Shown piece after piece: positions 34,235-44,220 of a DNA stretch of 64,000 nt (the first letter of the stretch is position 1; each line of letters starts with the position of its first letter). The stretch is from Streptomyces sp. CA-278952 (lineage in GTDB: Bacteria; Actinomycetota; Actinomycetes; Streptomycetales; Streptomycetaceae): the NCBI RefSeq assembly GCF_028747205.1, contig NZ_CP112880.1:992001-1056000 (forward strand). Reading direction: 5' to 3'. Both the position numbers and the translations under genes were made by a program. The notes below the pieces were generated by a model. It did not search any database and was not told the origin of the DNA. It was given only the letters and a program-made list of their open reading frames with translations.

Positions 34235-35463
34235 GACCGCACCGCCTCGTACTTGCCGAAGATCACGACCGAGTTGTTGCCGCCGAACGCGAGCCCGTTG
34301 TTCTGCACCACGCGCAGGTCGGCCTCGATGGCCTCGTTGGGGACGCAGTCGACGTTGCACTCGGGGTCGGTCTCGACGTGGTTGATCGTCGGCGGGATGA
34401 ACCCCTCGGTGATCGCCAGGGCGCACGCGATGGAGGACAGCGCGCTCGCGGCCCCCATGCTGTGACCGAGCATCGACTTGATCGAGATGGTCCGGGGGGT
34501 GTCGTCGCCGAACACCTGGCGGATCGCCCGTGCTTCGGTGACGTCGTTGGCCTTGGTGCCGGTGCCGTGCGCGGAGATGAAGTCCACGTCCTCGGGCTTC
34601 ACGCCCGCGCCGTCGAGCGCCAGTTGCATGCACTGCGCCACGCTGTCCTGGTTCGGAGCCACGGGGTGGTACGCGTCGCAGTTGAGCCCGTATCCGAGCA
34701 CCTCCGCGTAGATGTGCGCGTTGCGGGCGAGCGCCGATTCGAGGCTTTCCATCAGGAGGACTCCGGCGCCCTCACCGGTGAGGATGCCCTGGCGGTTGAT
34801 GTCGAAGGGCCGGCAGACCTCCGGGGCGATGGTGCCCAGCCGGTAGAAGCCCGTGAACGTCTTCCGGCACATGGCGTCGGCACCGCCGCACAGGGCGAAC
34901 TCGACTTCTCCGGTGCGGATGGCGTCGTATCCGTAGCCGATCGCGTAGTTGCCCGCCGCACAGGCGGTGGGCAGCGTCACCGCCTCGACCTGGGTGAGCT
35001 TGAACTCCCGTGCCACCGTGGCGGACAAGCGCCCGGCCGGCACCCGGGCGGCGACCTTCCGGTCCATCCGCTCGGGTCCCTCCCTGACCTCGGTCTCGAC
35101 CAGCTGGTCGAGGTCCCTGGACTCGCCGTCCGTGGTGCCGATGGAGATCAGGCACCTCCGGGCGGCCAGGTCGGCCTCGTCGAGATCGGCGTCGGCGAGG
35201 GCCATCCGGGATGCCGCCACCGAGAACTGGCTCGCCCGGCCCAGCTCCTCGATGTCGAAGTTGCGGATCCACTCGCCGGGATCGAAGTCGACGATCTCGC
35301 AGCCGTTCGCGTGCTCGAACCCCTTGGTGTCGAACGCTGTGATCGGCTTGGCGGCGCTGCGGCCGGAACGAAGTCCGGCCAGGAACTCGGAGGCCCCCAG
35401 GCCGATGCTGGAAACCGCACCAAGCCCGGTTATGACAACTCTGTTCGACGATACGTCAGGCAT
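34231..35463 (-). CDS. Stand-alone ketosynthase (KS3)
   Basis: A 410-residue KAS II-like enzyme with C168 in PTACAAGN, H299 in AHGTGT, K329 and H334 in MLGHSMG. No CLF partner of its own; it directly follows ACP2. ATG at 35463 chosen for GGGGTG upstream; an in-frame ATG lies at 35475. It may prime the synthase, perform the first condensation or add a dedicated unit. Confidence 0.93.
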   Translation of the reverse strand: MPDVSSNRVVITGLGAVSSIGLGASEFLAGLRSGRSAAKPITAFDTKGFEHANGCEIVDFDPGEWIRNFDIEELGRASQFSVAASRMALADADLDEADLAARRCLISIGTTDGESRDLDQLVETEVREGPERMDRKVAARVPAGRLSATVAREFKLTQVEAVTLPTACAAGNYAIGYGYDAIRTGEVEFALCGGADAMCRKTFTGFYRLGTIAPEVCRPFDINRQGILTGEGAGVLLMESLESALARNAHIYAEVLGYGLNCDAYHPVAPNQDSVAQCMQLALDGAGVKPEDVDFISAHGTGTKANDVTEARAIRQVFGDDTPRTISIKSMLGHSMGAASALSSIACALAITEGFIPPTINHVETDPECNVDCVPNEAIEADLRVVQNNGLAFGGNNSVVIFGKYEAVRS

Positions 35464-35540
35464 ATTCACCCCCATTTATGGTGGGCCGCACCGCGGCCAC
35501 CATCAGGCTCATTCATCCATGGGCGCAGCGCCACTTTCCG

Positions 35541-35795
35541 CTACTTCCAGTCGGCCGATTCCGAGACGACCTCGTAGACACCCTCGAGGTTGACCATCCG
35601 GCCGAGCTCGGACTGGTTGATGACGATGTTGAACGCCTTCTCCAGGGAGGCCAGGATCTCGATCGCACGCAACGAGTCGGCGTCGTGGTCCTCCTTGAAA
35701 AGGCTCACCCGGGTGACGTCATCCGGCTCGATCTCAAGGATGTCGCAGACAATTTCCTTGATGGTTTCCTGACGTTCCGCAGTCACGGCAGTCAC
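35541..35795 (-). CDS. Acyl carrier protein 2
   Basis: An 84-residue ACP with HDADSLRAIEILASLEKAF holding the phosphopantetheine Ser. First gene of the long minus-strand run. GTG at 35795 supported by GAGGG upstream. It differs clearly from ACP1, so the two may serve different KS/CLF pairs or a starter unit. Confidence 0.9.
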   Translation of the reverse strand: MTAVTAERQETIKEIVCDILEIEPDDVTRVSLFKEDHDADSLRAIEILASLEKAFNIVINQSELGRMVNLEGVYEVVSESADWK

Positions 35796-36124
35796 AGTGG
35801 ATCCCTCTTCCCTGAGGCTCAACAAGCTGGATACGAGAAGGCGTTGACGAGGTCCTCCGCGTTGCCAACAAGCTATTCCGCAGGTTTCGGCTCGACAAGC
35901 AATCCGACAACTACCTGCCAGCCCCATCGGGTTCGACCGGATTCCCCGGTGTTCTGGCATTTAACTGACAGCGTCCTCGTGCAACCGGACCGCGTGGCCT
36001 GTCAGCAAGTTGCCGAGCCTGGCAGCAAACTGTGCGGTCGTTGCCGCCCCGGGATCCCCGGTGTTTCGATACCACGCACTCCGGAGCACGACGCATCACG
36101 ACGTCTCCACGGAAGGGCGTGCCC
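35796..36124. promoter_or_regulatory. Divergent promoter region with four copies of the locus motif
   Basis: 329 bases without a gene between the ACP2 operon (minus) and the P450 operon (plus). Four motif-like 18-mers are at 35904-35921 (13 of 18 matches to the exporter palindrome), 35954-35971 (15 of 18), 35999-36016 (11 of 18) and 36019-36036 (12 of 18). This is the densest group in the window, fitting control of both main operons. Confidence 0.6.
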
Positions 36125-37576
36125 ATGACCCAGTCCGCCACCTCATCCCTCGCACCCGTGCCACGGCTCTCCGGCCGTGCCTTCATCGGGAACACGTGGG
36201 AGTTCAAGCAGGACCGACTCGCCCTGTTCTCCCGCACGTTCGGGGAGTGCGGGGACTTCGGCATCTACACGATCGCCGGCCAGGACGTCTACCTCGCGAA
36301 CTCGGTCGAACTGGTCCACGAGATCCTCATCAAGAACGGCGGCCTGTTCGAGAAGACCGACCGGTTCCGCTCCTTCGCCCGGCCGCTGCTCGGCGACGGC
36401 CTGCTGACCGCGACGAACGAGCAGCACAGACCGAACCGGCGGATGATCCAACCGCGTTTTCACGCCGCGGCCGTGAAGACCTCCGCGGACATCGCCGCGC
36501 GGGTCTCACAGATCGTCTCGGCCCGCTGGACCGACGGCAGTGTGATCGACGTGCGGCGCGAGATGGTCTCGGTGATGCTCGGGACCGTGGGCCAGAACCT
36601 GTTCAGCCGCGACGTCCTCGGCGAAGCCGACGAGTTGGGCAACGCGCTCACCGACGCCATCCACGGGTTCGACTCCCAGGCCAGCGCGCTGATCCCGCTC
36701 ACCATCGAGTGGCCCACCCCTGCGAACCTCCGCTACCGGCGTGCGATCGAGCGTCTGGAGCGGACCTTCTACGCCTTGCTCGCGGAGCGACGGGCGGCGG
36801 CCGAGAAGCCGGACGACTGGCTCGACCTCCTCATGGAGTCGACCTACGAGGACGGCACCCCGATCAGCGACAAGCAGATCCGGGACGAGGCACTCAACAT
36901 GTTCATGCCTGGTCACGAGACCACTGCCACGGCGCTGAGCTGGAGCTTCCACCTGCTCGCCGAGCACCCGGAGATCTACCGGAAGCTCCTCACCGAGGTG
37001 GACGAGGTCCTCGGCGGCCGGACGCCGACGCCGGCCGACCTGCCGCGTCTTCCCTACGCCCTCCAGGTCTTCAAGGAGGCCATGCGCCTCTATCCGCCGG
37101 TCTACATGTTCACCCGGCAGGCCACTGTCGACATCGAGATCCTCGGTCACCTCATCCCGGCCGGCGCCGCCGTGGCGTTCAGCCCGTACGTGCTGCACCG
37201 CAGGGCCGACTACTTCACCGACCCGGAGCGGTTCGACCCCGACCGGTTCTCGCCCGAGCGCGAGGCCCAGCTCCCCCGGCACTCCTACCTGCCGTTCGGC
37301 GCCGGGCACCGGGTCTGCATCGGGAACCACCACGCACTGCTCAACGGCCACGTCTCCCTCGTCACGCTCGCGCAGCAGGTCCGCCTGAGCAGCGTGCCGG
37401 GGGCCTCGCCGGTCAAGGAACCCATGGTCACGCTGCGTCCGAAGGGCAGTCTGCGCATGCGGGTCGAACGACGGGCAGCGCCCGCGGGCCCCGCCGTCCG
37501 GTCCGCGACGCAGGAGCACCCGAGCCCCGGCGACACCGCCACCTCGTGCCCGTACAGCGGAACGCCCGGCCAGTAA
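36125..37576 (+). CDS. Cytochrome P450
   Basis: A 483-residue P450. The oxygen-binding I helix reads MPGHETTATALSW (263-267 core), the K helix EAMR is at 318-321, and the haem loop FGAGHRVCIG has the ligand C398. Overall it resembles class of P450s active on fatty acyl or polyene chains (CYP4/CYP102-like I-helix GHETT). No redox partner is encoded nearby. ATG at 36125 has GGAAGGG upstream. Likely oxidises the polyketide chain late in the pathway. First gene of a plus operon with the phosphopantetheinyl transferase. Confidence 0.93.
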   Translation: MTQSATSSLAPVPRLSGRAFIGNTWEFKQDRLALFSRTFGECGDFGIYTIAGQDVYLANSVELVHEILIKNGGLFEKTDRFRSFARPLLGDGLLTATNEQHRPNRRMIQPRFHAAAVKTSADIAARVSQIVSARWTDGSVIDVRREMVSVMLGTVGQNLFSRDVLGEADELGNALTDAIHGFDSQASALIPLTIEWPTPANLRYRRAIERLERTFYALLAERRAAAEKPDDWLDLLMESTYEDGTPISDKQIRDEALNMFMPGHETTATALSWSFHLLAEHPEIYRKLLTEVDEVLGGRTPTPADLPRLPYALQVFKEAMRLYPPVYMFTRQATVDIEILGHLIPAGAAVAFSPYVLHRRADYFTDPERFDPDRFSPEREAQLPRHSYLPFGAGHRVCIGNHHALLNGHVSLVTLAQQVRLSSVPGASPVKEPMVTLRPKGSLRMRVERRAAPAGPAVRSATQEHPSPGDTATSCPYSGTPGQ

Positions 37577-37598
37577 CCACCGACACGGAAGGCACCCC

Positions 37599-38549
37599 AT
37601 GCCCCGACCCAGCGCCCGGCCCAACGCCCGATCGGGCGTACGGGGCAGCTCCGAGGACCCCGGACCCCGCACCAGCGTCGACCATGAGCTGCCGCTCGAC
37701 AGCTCCGCCGACCTGGTCAACGCGATCCTCGTCTCGGCGAATCGCTCGCTCGCCGGAAAGCCGCTCCAGCGCGCGCCGGCCCGCCGCCTGTTCACCGGGG
37801 TCGGCGGCGCTCAGGCGGTACGGCCTCGCGTACATCCGGCCACCGCCGCGTACGCCACGGTGTCGACCACCGCCGAGGTGCTCAACCATCCGGCGGCGCG
37901 GGAAGGCCTGCTGACTCCGGTCGAGCGCGGGCGGGCCGCGCGGTTCCGGCACGAGGCCTCGCGGCTGGACTTCGTCGCAGCGCATCTGCTCGTCCGCCTG
38001 TGTGCGGGCCGGGTGCTGGGCGTCGAGGCGGCCGACATCGAGCTGGCGCAGTACTGCGACGAGTGCGCACAGCACGGTCACGGCCGACCGTATGTGCCGA
38101 ACCACCCCGATGTGCGGGTCAGCCTCTCGCACACCCGAGGTGTCGTCGCCGCCGCGGCCGGCCCCTCGGCCCTAGGGATCGACGTCGAGTTGCTGGGCCG
38201 TCGGAAGGTGGACTCCGCGGTGCTCGAACAGGTCCTGTCGCGGGGCGAGTTGTGTCTGTCCGGGCGGTCCGCCGACCCGCAGGGTGTCTTCATGCGGCAG
38301 TGGGTGCGCAAGGAGGCCCTGGTGAAGGCCGGCCGGACGTCGAGGGACACGATGCGCGAGGTCGACCTCTCGGGGCTGCCGCTCATGCCGGGCGGATCCG
38401 GCACCTCGGTGCTGCGCAGCCGCTTCGAGAAGTTCCACGTCCTCGATCTGGCGGACAGGCGACGCGGTGCGCTGGCCGCCGTGGTGAGCGCCGCCCCGGT
38501 CCTGCTCACCGGTGAGATCCGCCCGCCGCTCTCGCTCGCTTCGCACTGA
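37599..38549 (+). CDS. Sfp-type 4'-phosphopantetheinyl transferase
   Basis: A 316-residue enzyme that converts apo-carrier proteins to holo form. Motifs: GRPYVPNHPDVRVSLSHTRG (substrate/CoA region), LGIDVELLGRR (Mg-binding Asp and Glu) and WVRKEALVKA (catalytic). The N-terminal 80 residues are long and Ala/Arg/Pro-rich, beyond the usual Sfp length of about 230. Its presence suits a cluster with two ACPs and the ACP domains of the two large enzymes. Confidence 0.92.
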   Translation: MPRPSARPNARSGVRGSSEDPGPRTSVDHELPLDSSADLVNAILVSANRSLAGKPLQRAPARRLFTGVGGAQAVRPRVHPATAAYATVSTTAEVLNHPAAREGLLTPVERGRAARFRHEASRLDFVAAHLLVRLCAGRVLGVEAADIELAQYCDECAQHGHGRPYVPNHPDVRVSLSHTRGVVAAAAGPSALGIDVELLGRRKVDSAVLEQVLSRGELCLSGRSADPQGVFMRQWVRKEALVKAGRTSRDTMREVDLSGLPLMPGGSGTSVLRSRFEKFHVLDLADRRRGALAAVVSAAPVLLTGEIRPPLSLASH

Positions 38550-38573
38550 AGCGCGGCGCGAACGCCTCGCGGG

Positions 38574-38616
38574 GTGGCGGGGCTGCCGGGAACCTCGTCC
38601 CCGGCAGCCCCGCCAC
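38574..38616. terminator. Strong bidirectional terminator
   Basis: A perfect 17-bp GC stem (38574-38590 with 38600-38616) with a 9-base loop lies between the convergent phosphopantetheinyl transferase and malonyl transferase genes. Confidence 0.85.
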
Positions 38617-38625
38617 TCCGGCCCT

Positions 38626-39576
38626 TCAGGTAGCGACGGCCACGTCCCGGACGGGCTCCAGAGCGTCCGGCCCGTTCAGTGACACGACCTCGACCTCGGG
38701 GTCGATCCGCTTGATCAGGCCGGCCAGCGTACGTCCCGGACCGAGTTCGACCAGTTTCCGGCAGCCGAGCACACCGGTCAGGGTCCGTACGCTCCGCTCC
38801 CACAGCACCGGCGAGGTCAGCTGCCGGACACCCAGCTCGGTCCAGTCGCCGTCGCCGCCGTACGGCTCGGCATCGACATTGGCCACGACGGGCAGGTGCG
38901 CGGGGGCGAACGCGGTGTCCTTCAGCGCCCTGCGCAGGGGCGCGACCGCCGGGGCCATGTAGGGGCTGTGGAAGGCGCCGCCCACCTGGAGCCGGATCAT
39001 CTTCCCGCCGATCGAGGGCGCGTACTCCTCGACCAGCGCGACCCCTTCGGGAGAGCCCGACACCACGGTCTGGCCGGGGGCGTTCACATTGGCGACCCAC
39101 ACCTCCGGGCCCGACGCCCGCACCGCGGCCACCAGATCGTCCACTTCGGGCAGCGGCGCGGCGACCAGGACCCCCATGGTGCCCGCTCGCTGCTCGGCGG
39201 CGTCCCTCATGGCACGGCCGCGCGCGGCCACCAGGGCGGCGGCCGCGCTCACGGTCAGCGCGCCCGCCGCGGTGAGGGCCGCGTACTCACCCAGGCTGTG
39301 GCCCGCGCAGGCGACGACCGTGGTGCCGAGCGCTCCGCGCCGTACCGCTTCGGCATGGGCGACCACGGCAACCGAGAAGACGGTGAGCTGTGCCAGATCG
39401 GTACGCCGCAGCTGGTCGGTGGGGGTGTGCAGCAACAGCTCGGCGAGGTCCTCCCCGGTGGCCTCGGAAATCTCCTCGGTGAGCTCCCACGACGGAGTTT
39501 CCCGCCACTGCTCACCCATCCCCTGCCGCTGCGTTCCCTGGCCCGGAAATACCAGCCCGATGGGCAACTGACTCAT
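38626..39576 (-). CDS. Malonyl-CoA:ACP transferase (FabD-type)
   Basis: A 316-residue acyltransferase with GHSLGEY (S94) and GAFHSPYM (H203), the AFHS form associated with malonyl rather than methylmalonyl selectivity. VFPGQGTQRQGMG opens the protein. It can load both ACPs and, acting in trans, the ACP of the KS-ACP-AONS fusion, which lacks an AT domain. Divergent from the A-T-TE gene. Confidence 0.93.
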   Translation of the reverse strand: MSQLPIGLVFPGQGTQRQGMGEQWRETPSWELTEEISEATGEDLAELLLHTPTDQLRRTDLAQLTVFSVAVVAHAEAVRRGALGTTVVACAGHSLGEYAALTAAGALTVSAAAALVAARGRAMRDAAEQRAGTMGVLVAAPLPEVDDLVAAVRASGPEVWVANVNAPGQTVVSGSPEGVALVEEYAPSIGGKMIRLQVGGAFHSPYMAPAVAPLRRALKDTAFAPAHLPVVANVDAEPYGGDGDWTELGVRQLTSPVLWERSVRTLTGVLGCRKLVELGPGRTLAGLIKRIDPEVEVVSLNGPDALEPVRDVAVAT

Positions 39577-39668
39577 GGATCCGCCTTCTGGCCGGCCTGC
39601 CCCGACGGGCTGGCAGTCGCTTCTTGGCGCCCCATGGAAGTTCCTTGATCCGGCCCTTTACAAGAGCC

Positions 39669-39686
39669 CTTTCAGGAAGCTGCCAC
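39669..39686. promoter_or_regulatory. Candidate operator (locus motif) between malonyl transferase and A-T-TE genes
   Basis: CTTTCAGGAAGCTGCCAC matches the exporter palindrome at 13 of 18 positions. A perfect left half, CTGGCAGT, also occurs at 39610-39617. Lies in a 254-base divergent promoter region. Confidence 0.45.
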
Positions 39687-39718
39687 GAACGGCCCCGAGG
39701 CGCGTCCGCCGATCGCCC

Positions 39719-39755
39719 TGTCCACTAGATGTCACCCTGTGTCCACTAAATGCCA
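39719..39755. promoter_or_regulatory. Direct 16-bp repeats, candidate activator site
   Basis: TGTCCACTAGATGTCA (39719-39734) and TGTCCACTAAATGCCA (39740-39755) differ at two positions and are 21 bp apart, two helical turns. They lie about 75-110 bases upstream of the A-T-TE start. Direct-repeat spacing of this kind fits a regulator binding one DNA face. Confidence 0.6.
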
Positions 39756-39830
39756 TCGCGCGCCACCTGTGGCAACCGGACCCTACTGTTCTCCCGTGAC
39801 TCGCACGACCGGCCGGACGGGAGAACGAGA

Positions 39831-42611
39831 ATGAAGGGGACCGGAGGGAAAGTGACCGCTTCACCGCCGCGCACCATCGCCGGCCTACTGACCCGGGCGG
39901 CGCGGAACCATCCAGATGCGGGACTCGACTACTGCCGGGGCGGCGCATCCGCCCCGTACATTTCCCAGAGATATCCGGAATTGCTGAGACAGGCCGGCGA
40001 AATTCTCGCCGCACTGCGGTCGCGCGGCCTCGTGACCCAGGACAGGGTCGTGCTGTGTCTGGAGCACCCGGGGGAATTCCTCACCGCCTTCTGGGCCTGC
40101 GTACTGGGCGGTTTCGTGCCCTGCCCGCTCGCGCCGGTGCACGGCGATCCGGAGCGCTGGACCGCCCAGCTCCGCCATGTCGACCGGCTGCTGGATGCGC
40201 CCCTGATCGTCACCAGTGCCTCGCTCGCCGCCGGACTGCCCCGGGTCGACGGGGTCCGCGTCTCCACGCTGGAGTCGCTGTACGGACACGAACCGGCGAC
40301 CGAGTCGCACGAGGCGGACCCCGAGGACACGGCCGTACTGGTCCTGACGTCGGGTTCCACCGGCAACTCCAAGGCGGTCGAGCTCACCCACGCCAATCTG
40401 CTGGCGTCCATGGCGGGCAAGAACGGCTGCCACCGGCTCACCCCGGCGGACACCACGCTCAACTGGATCTCCTTCGACCATGTGGCCGCCCTCCTCGAAT
40501 GCCATCTGCTGCCGATGTACGTGGGCTGCCGCCAACTGCACGTCGAAGCGGCGGTGATACTCGGCGATCCCCTGGAGTTTCCGAGGCTCATGTCCCGGCA
40601 CGGTGTCACGATGACCTTCACCCCCAACTTCCTGCTGGGGCTGCTGAATTCGTCCGACATCGGCGCCGAGACCTTCGACCTGGGCCGGGTGCGCCACATC
40701 ATCAGCGGCGGTGAGGCCGTGGTCGTCGCCACCGGCCGCGCCTTCCTCGACCGCTTCGCGCCGCACGGCCTCGCCCCCGACGCCCTGTGGCCCGCCTTCG
40801 GGATGACCGAGACCTGCGCGGGGAGCGTCTACTCCCGCGGCTTCCCGCAGACGGACGCCCACGCGGAGTTCGCCAACCTCGGGGCCCCCGTCGAGCGGCT
40901 GAGCATCCGCATCGCCGACGAGCGCGACCGGGCGCTGCCCGAGGGCACCGTCGGCGAGCTCCAGCTCTGCGGCCCCATGATCAGTCCCGGCTACCACAAC
41001 GACGCGCGGGCCACCGCGGACTCCCGCACCGCCGACGGCTGGTTCCGCAGCGGTGACCTGGGACGCGTCGACGAGGGCCGGCTGACCCTGGTGGGACGCA
41101 GCAAGGACAGCGTCATCGTCAACGGGGTCAACTACTTCAGCCATGACATCGAAGCCGTGCTCGAACAGCTCGAAGGGGTGGCGGGGTCCTATGTCGCCGC
41201 CTTCCCCACCCGGCCCGCCGGGAGCGACACGGAGCACCTGGTGATCGCCTTCCACCCGGCGCCGGAGGCCACCGCCCCGGGCGACGAGACGCACCTCTGC
41301 CGGGTGCTGGCGGCGGTGCGCAGCACCACGGTGATGCACTGGGGATTCAGACCGGCCCTGATCCTTCCGCTGCCGAAGGACGCCTTCCCCAAGACCAGCC
41401 TCGGCAAGATCCAGCGTGCGCTGATGCGCAGGCGGCTGGAGGCCGGCGCCTATGACGAGGCCGTGCGCGAGGTGGCCGAGGTCAGCCTGCGCAGGCTCGG
41501 CGGTCACACGCCCCCCGAGGGCGAGACCGAACGGGTGCTGACCGAGATCTACGCCGAGCTGTTCGACACCGATCCCGGCTCGATCAGTGTCCACGCGAAC
41601 TTCTTCGACCTGGGCGGGACGTCACTGGACATCCTGCGGCTGCGCAGCAAGGTCGCCGGGCGACTGGACGCCCACGGTCTCCAGATCATCCACGTGCTGA
41701 CGGCTCCCACCGTGCGCATGCTCGCCGCGAAGCTGGCCGGGGACGCGCAGCCGGACGCGTGGACGTACGACCCGGTCGTGCCGATGCAGCTCACTGGCGA
41801 GAAGACCCCGCTGTTCTGCGTCCACCCGGGTGTCGGCGAAGTACTGGTCTTCGTCAACCTCGCCCAGTACTTCGTGGGCGACCGCCCGTTCTACGCACTG
41901 CGCGCCCGTGGCTTCAACGAGGGCGAGAAGCCCTTCACCAGCTTCGAGGAGATGGTGGACACGTATGTGGCCGCCATCCGCGAGCGTCAGCCGCACGGCC
42001 CGTACGCGGTCGCCGGCTACTCCTTCGGCGGCGCGGTGGCCTTCGAGATCGCCAAGGTCCTGGAGGCGGCCGGCGAGCGGGTCGACTTCGTCGGCAGCTT
42101 CAACCTCCCGCCGCACATCAAGTACCGCATGGACGAACTCGACTTCGTCGAGACCGCGGTGAATCTCGCCTTCTTCCTCGGCCTCATCGACAGGAAGCAC
42201 TCCCTCGACCTGCCCGAGCGGTTGCGCGCGTTGCCGCGGGAGGAACAGTCGGCCCGCCTCATCGACATCGCCCCCTCGGACAGGATCGCGGAACTCGACC
42301 TGGATCCCCAGAAGTTCAGCGCCTGGGCGCAGCTGGCCGACGGTCTCACCGACCTCGGTCGCGGCTACGAGCCGAGCGGCCGTGTCCGGTCCATGAGCGT
42401 CTTCTACGCCGTTCCGCTGCGCGGCTCCAAGGAGGACTGGCTGCGCGACGAACTGCGCCGCTGGGACGAGCACACCACCGGGGCCAACCGGTACGTCGAT
42501 GTGCCGGGTGAGCACTACACGCTCATGGGCCCCCGGCACGTGGCCGCCTTCCAGGCGATTCTGCGCCGGGAACTCGATCTGTCCATGGGCGATGCGGAGG
42601 AACAGCGGTGA
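39831..42611 (+). CDS. Three-domain A-T-TE synthetase
   Basis: A 926-residue enzyme. Adenylation domain about 10-555 ([16 protein letters not shown] at 173-187, [16 protein letters not shown]526 in [10 protein letters not shown]); carrier domain about 563-635 with GGTSLD (S598); thioesterase domain about 655-920 with GYSFGGAV (S731) and GEHYTLMG for His. A lone A-T-TE module resembles quinone/furanone synthetases (atromentin-type, EchA-type) that activate and condense acids, or acyl-ACP ligases with built-in release. No condensation domain. The substrate cannot be told by eye. The stop overlaps the next start (GTGA). Confidence 0.9.
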   Translation: MKGTGGKVTASPPRTIAGLLTRAARNHPDAGLDYCRGGASAPYISQRYPELLRQAGEILAALRSRGLVTQDRVVLCLEHPGEFLTAFWACVLGGFVPCPLAPVHGDPERWTAQLRHVDRLLDAPLIVTSASLAAGLPRVDGVRVSTLESLYGHEPATESHEADPEDTAVLVLTSGSTGNSKAVELTHANLLASMAGKNGCHRLTPADTTLNWISFDHVAALLECHLLPMYVGCRQLHVEAAVILGDPLEFPRLMSRHGVTMTFTPNFLLGLLNSSDIGAETFDLGRVRHIISGGEAVVVATGRAFLDRFAPHGLAPDALWPAFGMTETCAGSVYSRGFPQTDAHAEFANLGAPVERLSIRIADERDRALPEGTVGELQLCGPMISPGYHNDARATADSRTADGWFRSGDLGRVDEGRLTLVGRSKDSVIVNGVNYFSHDIEAVLEQLEGVAGSYVAAFPTRPAGSDTEHLVIAFHPAPEATAPGDETHLCRVLAAVRSTTVMHWGFRPALILPLPKDAFPKTSLGKIQRALMRRRLEAGAYDEAVREVAEVSLRRLGGHTPPEGETERVLTEIYAELFDTDPGSISVHANFFDLGGTSLDILRLRSKVAGRLDAHGLQIIHVLTAPTVRMLAAKLAGDAQPDAWTYDPVVPMQLTGEKTPLFCVHPGVGEVLVFVNLAQYFVGDRPFYALRARGFNEGEKPFTSFEEMVDTYVAAIRERQPHGPYAVAGYSFGGAVAFEIAKVLEAAGERVDFVGSFNLPPHIKYRMDELDFVETAVNLAFFLGLIDRKHSLDLPERLRALPREEQSARLIDIAPSDRIAELDLDPQKFSAWAQLADGLTDLGRGYEPSGRVRSMSVFYAVPLRGSKEDWLRDELRRWDEHTTGANRYVDVPGEHYTLMGPRHVAAFQAILRRELDLSMGDAEEQR

Positions 42612-43534
42612 GCGCCAAGAAGATCCTGATCACCGGCGGTACGGGGCAGGTCGCCCGACCGCTGGCCGAAGCACTGGCCCCCGAGAACGAGGTCTGGTGC
42701 CTGGGCAGGTTCGGCGCGCCGGACATCGAGCGGCAGTTGAACGTCCAGGGCATCAACACCTGGCGCTGGGACATGGACGACCTCTCCCAGGACGGCCTCA
42801 TAGGCCTGCCCAGGGACTTCACCCATGTGGTGCACTCCGCCGTCCGGCGCGGTGAGGACGGTGACTTCAACGCCGCCATCGAGGTCAACTCGGTCGCCGC
42901 GGGGCGGCTGATGACGCACTGCCGGACCGCCGAAGGATTCCTGTACGTCTCCACCGGCGCCGTCTACTCCCGGCAGACCCTCGATCACGCGTACACCGAG
43001 ACCGACCCCGTCGACGGGGTGGCCGACTGGCTCCCCGCCTATCCGGTCGGCAAGATCGCGACCGAGGGTGCGGTGCGGGCGTTCGCCCGCGTCCTCGGCC
43101 TCCCCACCACCATCGCACGGCTCAACATCGCGTACGGGCCGAACGGTTATGGCGGGGTTCCCCTGCTGTACTTCAAACGGATGCTGGCCGGGGAGCCCAT
43201 TCCCGTACCTCTGGACGGGCGGCAGAACTGGTTCTCCCCGCTGTACGCCGACGACCTCGTGGCCCAGGTCCCCCGGTTGTGGGAGGCCGCTTCGGTCCCG
43301 GCCACGCTGGTGAACTGGGGCGGTGACGAACCGGTCGGCATGACCGACTGCATTCGGTACATGGAGAGTCTCACCGGAGTTCCGGCGAAGCTCGTGGAGA
43401 GCGAAGTGACCCGGGAGACCTACCGTTTCGACCCGACGCTGCGGCGGAGGCTGACCGGCCCCTGCACGACGAGCTGGCGCGACGGCATCCGACGCACCTT
43501 CGAAGCGCTCCACCCCGAACACCTCGAACACTGA
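42608..43534 (+). CDS. NAD-dependent epimerase/dehydratase-family protein (extended SDR)
   Basis: A 308-residue extended SDR. The Rossmann motif is ITGGTGQVA, catalytic STGAVYS and YPVGK give the Ser-Tyr-Lys set. It is coupled to the A-T-TE gene, so probably modifies its product (reduction of a keto group or thioester-derived aldehyde) rather than a sugar nucleotide. GTG start. Confidence 0.87.
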   Translation: MSAKKILITGGTGQVARPLAEALAPENEVWCLGRFGAPDIERQLNVQGINTWRWDMDDLSQDGLIGLPRDFTHVVHSAVRRGEDGDFNAAIEVNSVAAGRLMTHCRTAEGFLYVSTGAVYSRQTLDHAYTETDPVDGVADWLPAYPVGKIATEGAVRAFARVLGLPTTIARLNIAYGPNGYGGVPLLYFKRMLAGEPIPVPLDGRQNWFSPLYADDLVAQVPRLWEAASVPATLVNWGGDEPVGMTDCIRYMESLTGVPAKLVESEVTRETYRFDPTLRRRLTGPCTTSWRDGIRRTFEALHPEHLEH

Positions 43535-43561
43535 CGGACCGGGAGAGAGGTTCACCGACCT

Positions 43562-43966
43562 GTGCCACACCGGACGGACCATCTAGAAGTGATCCACGCC
43601 GCCTACCGCGCCTTCCAGACGCGCGATGTGGAGGCGCTGCTGGCCACGCTCGACCCCGCGGTCGAGTGGGTGCATCCCGCCGGGATGGCGCGGTACGGCC
43701 TCGGCGGGACCAGGGTCGGGCACGCCGGCGTGCGGGAGTTCCTGTCCAAGGTCCCCGCCGTGCTGAGCGGTATGCGGCTGGAGCCGCTGGAATTCCTCCG
43801 CTCGGGCGACCGGGTGGTGGTGTTCGGCGTACGGCAGGTCACCTCGTTGAGCGGCCACACCGAGACCCTCGACTTCGTCCACTCCTGGACGCTGCGCGGG
43901 GGCCGGGCCGTACGCATGGAGGACATCTTCGACACGGTACGGTTCGCGCGCCTGATCGACACCTGA
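43562..43966 (+). CDS. SnoaL-like / NTF2-fold protein
   Basis: A 134-residue cystatin-like alpha+beta protein: EVIHAAYRAFQTRDVEALLATLDPAVEWVHP is the standard opening of the SnoaL/NTF2-like family. Related proteins are polyketide cyclases, isomerases or hydroxylases; the catalytic residues vary too much for a function call. GTG at 43562 has GAGAGAGG upstream. Third gene of the A-T-TE operon. Confidence 0.85.
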   Translation: MPHRTDHLEVIHAAYRAFQTRDVEALLATLDPAVEWVHPAGMARYGLGGTRVGHAGVREFLSKVPAVLSGMRLEPLEFLRSGDRVVVFGVRQVTSLSGHTETLDFVHSWTLRGGRAVRMEDIFDTVRFARLIDT

Positions 43967-44054
43967 GAAGCGGGCAACACGCCGATCCGGCCGCGGTTCG
44001 AACCGCTCCGGTGCCGCAGACCGCCACGTACCCACCACCGAGGAGAACACCGCC

Positions 44055-44220
44055 GTGCCGACTCTGCTCCGCCTCGAGTCCAGTACCCGGACCCGCCTGG
44101 AAGCGTGGCGCATGTGCCGCGGCTCGCGCGGTTCCAGGAGATGGCCGCGCTGTCACTGAAGGAGGCACAGGCCCAGGTGCGTGCGGCGGCCCGGAACGCT
44201 CAGCCCGGCCTGCCGAGCTC
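44055..44220 (+). pseudogene. Possible remnant of an FMN-dependent azoreductase-like gene
   Basis: A GTG at 44055 behind a good GAGGAG site opens a 34-codon frame beginning VPTLLRLESSTR, like the N-terminus of AzoR-type NADH reductases, but it stops at 44159. A shifted frame over 44105-44227 reads HVPRLARFQEMAALSLKEAQ, protein-like, then stops inside the next gene. This looks like a gene with a large deletion and frameshift. Short and unverified. Confidence 0.25.

Noticed and set aside
28968..35463. KS genes as primary fatty acid synthesis genes
   Set aside because: Multiple KS/CLF pairs with P450, exporter, Sfp enzyme and AONS fusion indicate secondary metabolism.
35861..35880. Fifth motif copy at TTGCCAACAAGCT
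   Set aside because: Only one half-site matches; below the level of the four accepted copies.
36032..36124. N-terminal extension of the P450
   Set aside because: No ribosome site before upstream starts and the region carries operator copies; ATG at 36125 has GGAAGGG.
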